In this document: in pieces, positions 23,979 through 24,670 of the stretch
Position numbering within the stretch: position 1 is the stretch's first letter
Layout of the letters: each line of letters opens with the position of its first letter
Source: Paraktedonobacter sp035294465
GTDB lineage: Bacteria > Chloroflexota > Ktedonobacteria > Ktedonobacterales > Ktedonobacteraceae
Direction: 5' to 3'
Assembly (NCBI GenBank): GCA_035294465.1
Contig: DATGKW010000097.1
Coordinates: 1 to 24,670 of the forward strand
Length of the DNA: 24,670 bases
Notes under the pieces: generated by a model
Told to the model about the DNA's origin: nothing
What the model saw: only the letters and a program-made list of their open reading frames with translations
The model's database searches: none
Program-made: the position numbers and the translations under genes

Positions 23979-24028
23979 GTTCAACCTTTCTCGATCAGTA
24001 AAAAGTGTAGTAGTGACCGTGCTACTCT

Positions 24029-24199
24029 TTATTTGGTTTCACGATGAGACGTGTGTACGCGACAAGTAGGACAGAACTTTCTCAATTCGAGACGTTCTGG
24101 ATTGTTCTTCTTGTTCTTGGAAGTCGCATAGTTACGCTGCTTGCACACGGTACAGGCAAGGATCGTAACGACGCGATTCTCTTTCCCTTTACTGGCCAT
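24029..24199 (-). CDS. rpmG: 50S ribosomal protein L33
   Basis: A 56-residue large-subunit protein, read directly from the minus strand. It starts MASKGKENRVVTILACTVC and ends TSHRETK. Two CxxC pairs (Cys16-Cys19 and Cys43-Cys46) form a zinc ribbon, so this is the zinc-binding form of L33. GAGGAG is six bases before the ATG. It is the first gene of the secE-nusG-rplK-rplA unit, 50 bases before secE. Confidence 0.95.
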   Translation of the reverse strand: MASKGKENRVVTILACTVCKQRNYATSKNKKNNPERLELRKFCPTCRVHTSHRETK

Positions 24200-24335
24200 T
24201 TGCTTCTCCTCATTACATAGCTCTTACGAGCTGAGGCTAGTCAGTAGAAAACTCACACCAGCCGAGCGGAAGACCACCCACAGAGAGACAAGTTTCTCTT
24301 CCCTATAGAGGATTGGGTGACTGACAGCATAACGC

Positions 24336-24364
24336 ATTATAACTGTTTTCTAGATTCCCCACAA
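24336..24364 (-). promoter_or_regulatory. Sigma-70 promoter of the rpmG-secE-nusG-rplKA operon
   Basis: Minus strand TTGTGG (24364-24359), a 17-base spacer and a perfect TATAAT (24341-24336). The leader to rpmG would be about 130 bases. It contains a small AGCTC/GAGCT hairpin (24219-24232). The 24200-24486 interval shows no tRNA and no gene. Confidence 0.75.
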
Positions 24365-24486
24365 GGGTTACTAATGGACGTTTCCAAAAAGCCCTACTCG
24401 CCTTCGTTCCCGCTATCCTTTTCTCTCTAAAACGCTGTCAGGCGGGCTACCGTCGCGGCCAGTATCGACGAGAACATCTAACAAGC

Positions 24487-24523
24487 GCTATCCGCACCAG
24501 TCTTCGTTGTTGGTGCGGATAGC
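24487..24523 (-). terminator. Hairpin downstream of tuf
   Basis: A perfect 13-bp stem, GCTATCCGCACCA (24487-24499) with its complement (24511-24523), and an eleven-base loop, 13 bases after the tuf stop. The tail is not U-rich, but the position fits a terminator. Confidence 0.65.
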
Positions 24524-24535
24524 TGGCGAATATGT

Positions 24536-24670
24536 TTACTCGACGCTGGTGCAGACGCCAGCCCCGACCGTGCGACCACCCTCACGGATGGCAAACTTCG
24601 ATCCCACTTCCATGGCCACTGGCTGCAACAACTCCACCGTCATCTCGATGTTGTCCCCTGGCATCACCAT
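24536..24670 (-). CDS. tuf: Elongation factor Tu, C-terminal 44 residues only
   Basis: The window ends inside this gene. The visible part reads MVMPGDNIEMTVELLQPVAM and continues to FAIREGGRTVGAGV, the highly conserved last strands of EF-Tu domain III, then ends CTSVE and TAA. EF-Tu delivers aminoacyl-tRNA to the ribosome. It precedes the rpmG-secE-nusG unit on the same strand, the usual order in many bacteria. The start and the GTPase domain lie outside. Confidence 0.95.
   Translation of the reverse strand: MVMPGDNIEMTVELLQPVAMEVGSKFAIREGGRTVGAGVCTSVE

Noticed and set aside
24200..24486. Possible tRNA between tuf and rpmG, where one is often found
   Set aside because: No T-loop GTTCRA motif or cloverleaf pairing was seen on the minus strand; only a promoter and small hairpins.

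Overview
The window reads as a chromosomal segment of a Gram-positive-like, moderately GC-rich bacterium. The style of the proteins fits Chloroflexota, probably class Ktedonobacteria: a PNPase with a long Arg/Gly-rich tail, a HerA-like ATPase paired with a HAS-barrel protein, a MoxR/DUF58 cluster with private membrane proteins, and a stand-alone HTH protein beside citrate synthase. This placement is from memory of those families, not from a search. No tRNA, rRNA, CRISPR array or insertion sequence was seen.

Left part (1-4280, + strand): a three-gene ABC-2 exporter operon, cut at its 5' end by the window edge. It has an ATPase, a large permease carrying an extracellular domain that looks like an M1 aminopeptidase without its zinc-binding residues, and a second membrane subunit. 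It ends at a perfect 17-bp hairpin shared with the convergent citrate synthase gene.

Metabolic and regulatory pair (4276-6066): citrate synthase (- strand) and a 95-residue HTH protein (+ strand) diverge from a 345-bp AT-rich region that contains a very good sigma-70 promoter (TTGACA-17-TATTAT).

Membrane and ATPase accessory block (6084-15298, all - strand): a single-pass membrane protein, MoxR ATPase, DUF58 protein and a membrane protein with two 50-residue repeats (10431 down to 6084); a four-helix membrane protein (11196-10804); a HAS-barrel protein and HerA-like ATPase in one operon (13785-11366); and a DNA methyltransferase (15298-14300) ending at a 26-bp perfect hairpin. A + strand hypothetical gene follows at 15689-16219, converging on a uracil-DNA glycosylase across a 32-bp perfect hairpin.

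Information-processing block (16312-24670, all - strand; transcription runs from high to low coordinates): tuf (3' end only), rpmG, secE, nusG, rplK, rplA, a structured leader with an attenuator, rplJ, rplL, then rpsO, pnp and a family-4 uracil-DNA glycosylase. The usual rpoB-rpoC do not follow rplL; instead rpsO-pnp begins from its own near-consensus promoter. Several gene starts were moved inward from the longest open frame, using ribosome binding sites and family lengths (rpsO, rplL, rplJ, nusG, secE, pnp, the methyltransferase and two membrane or HTH proteins).
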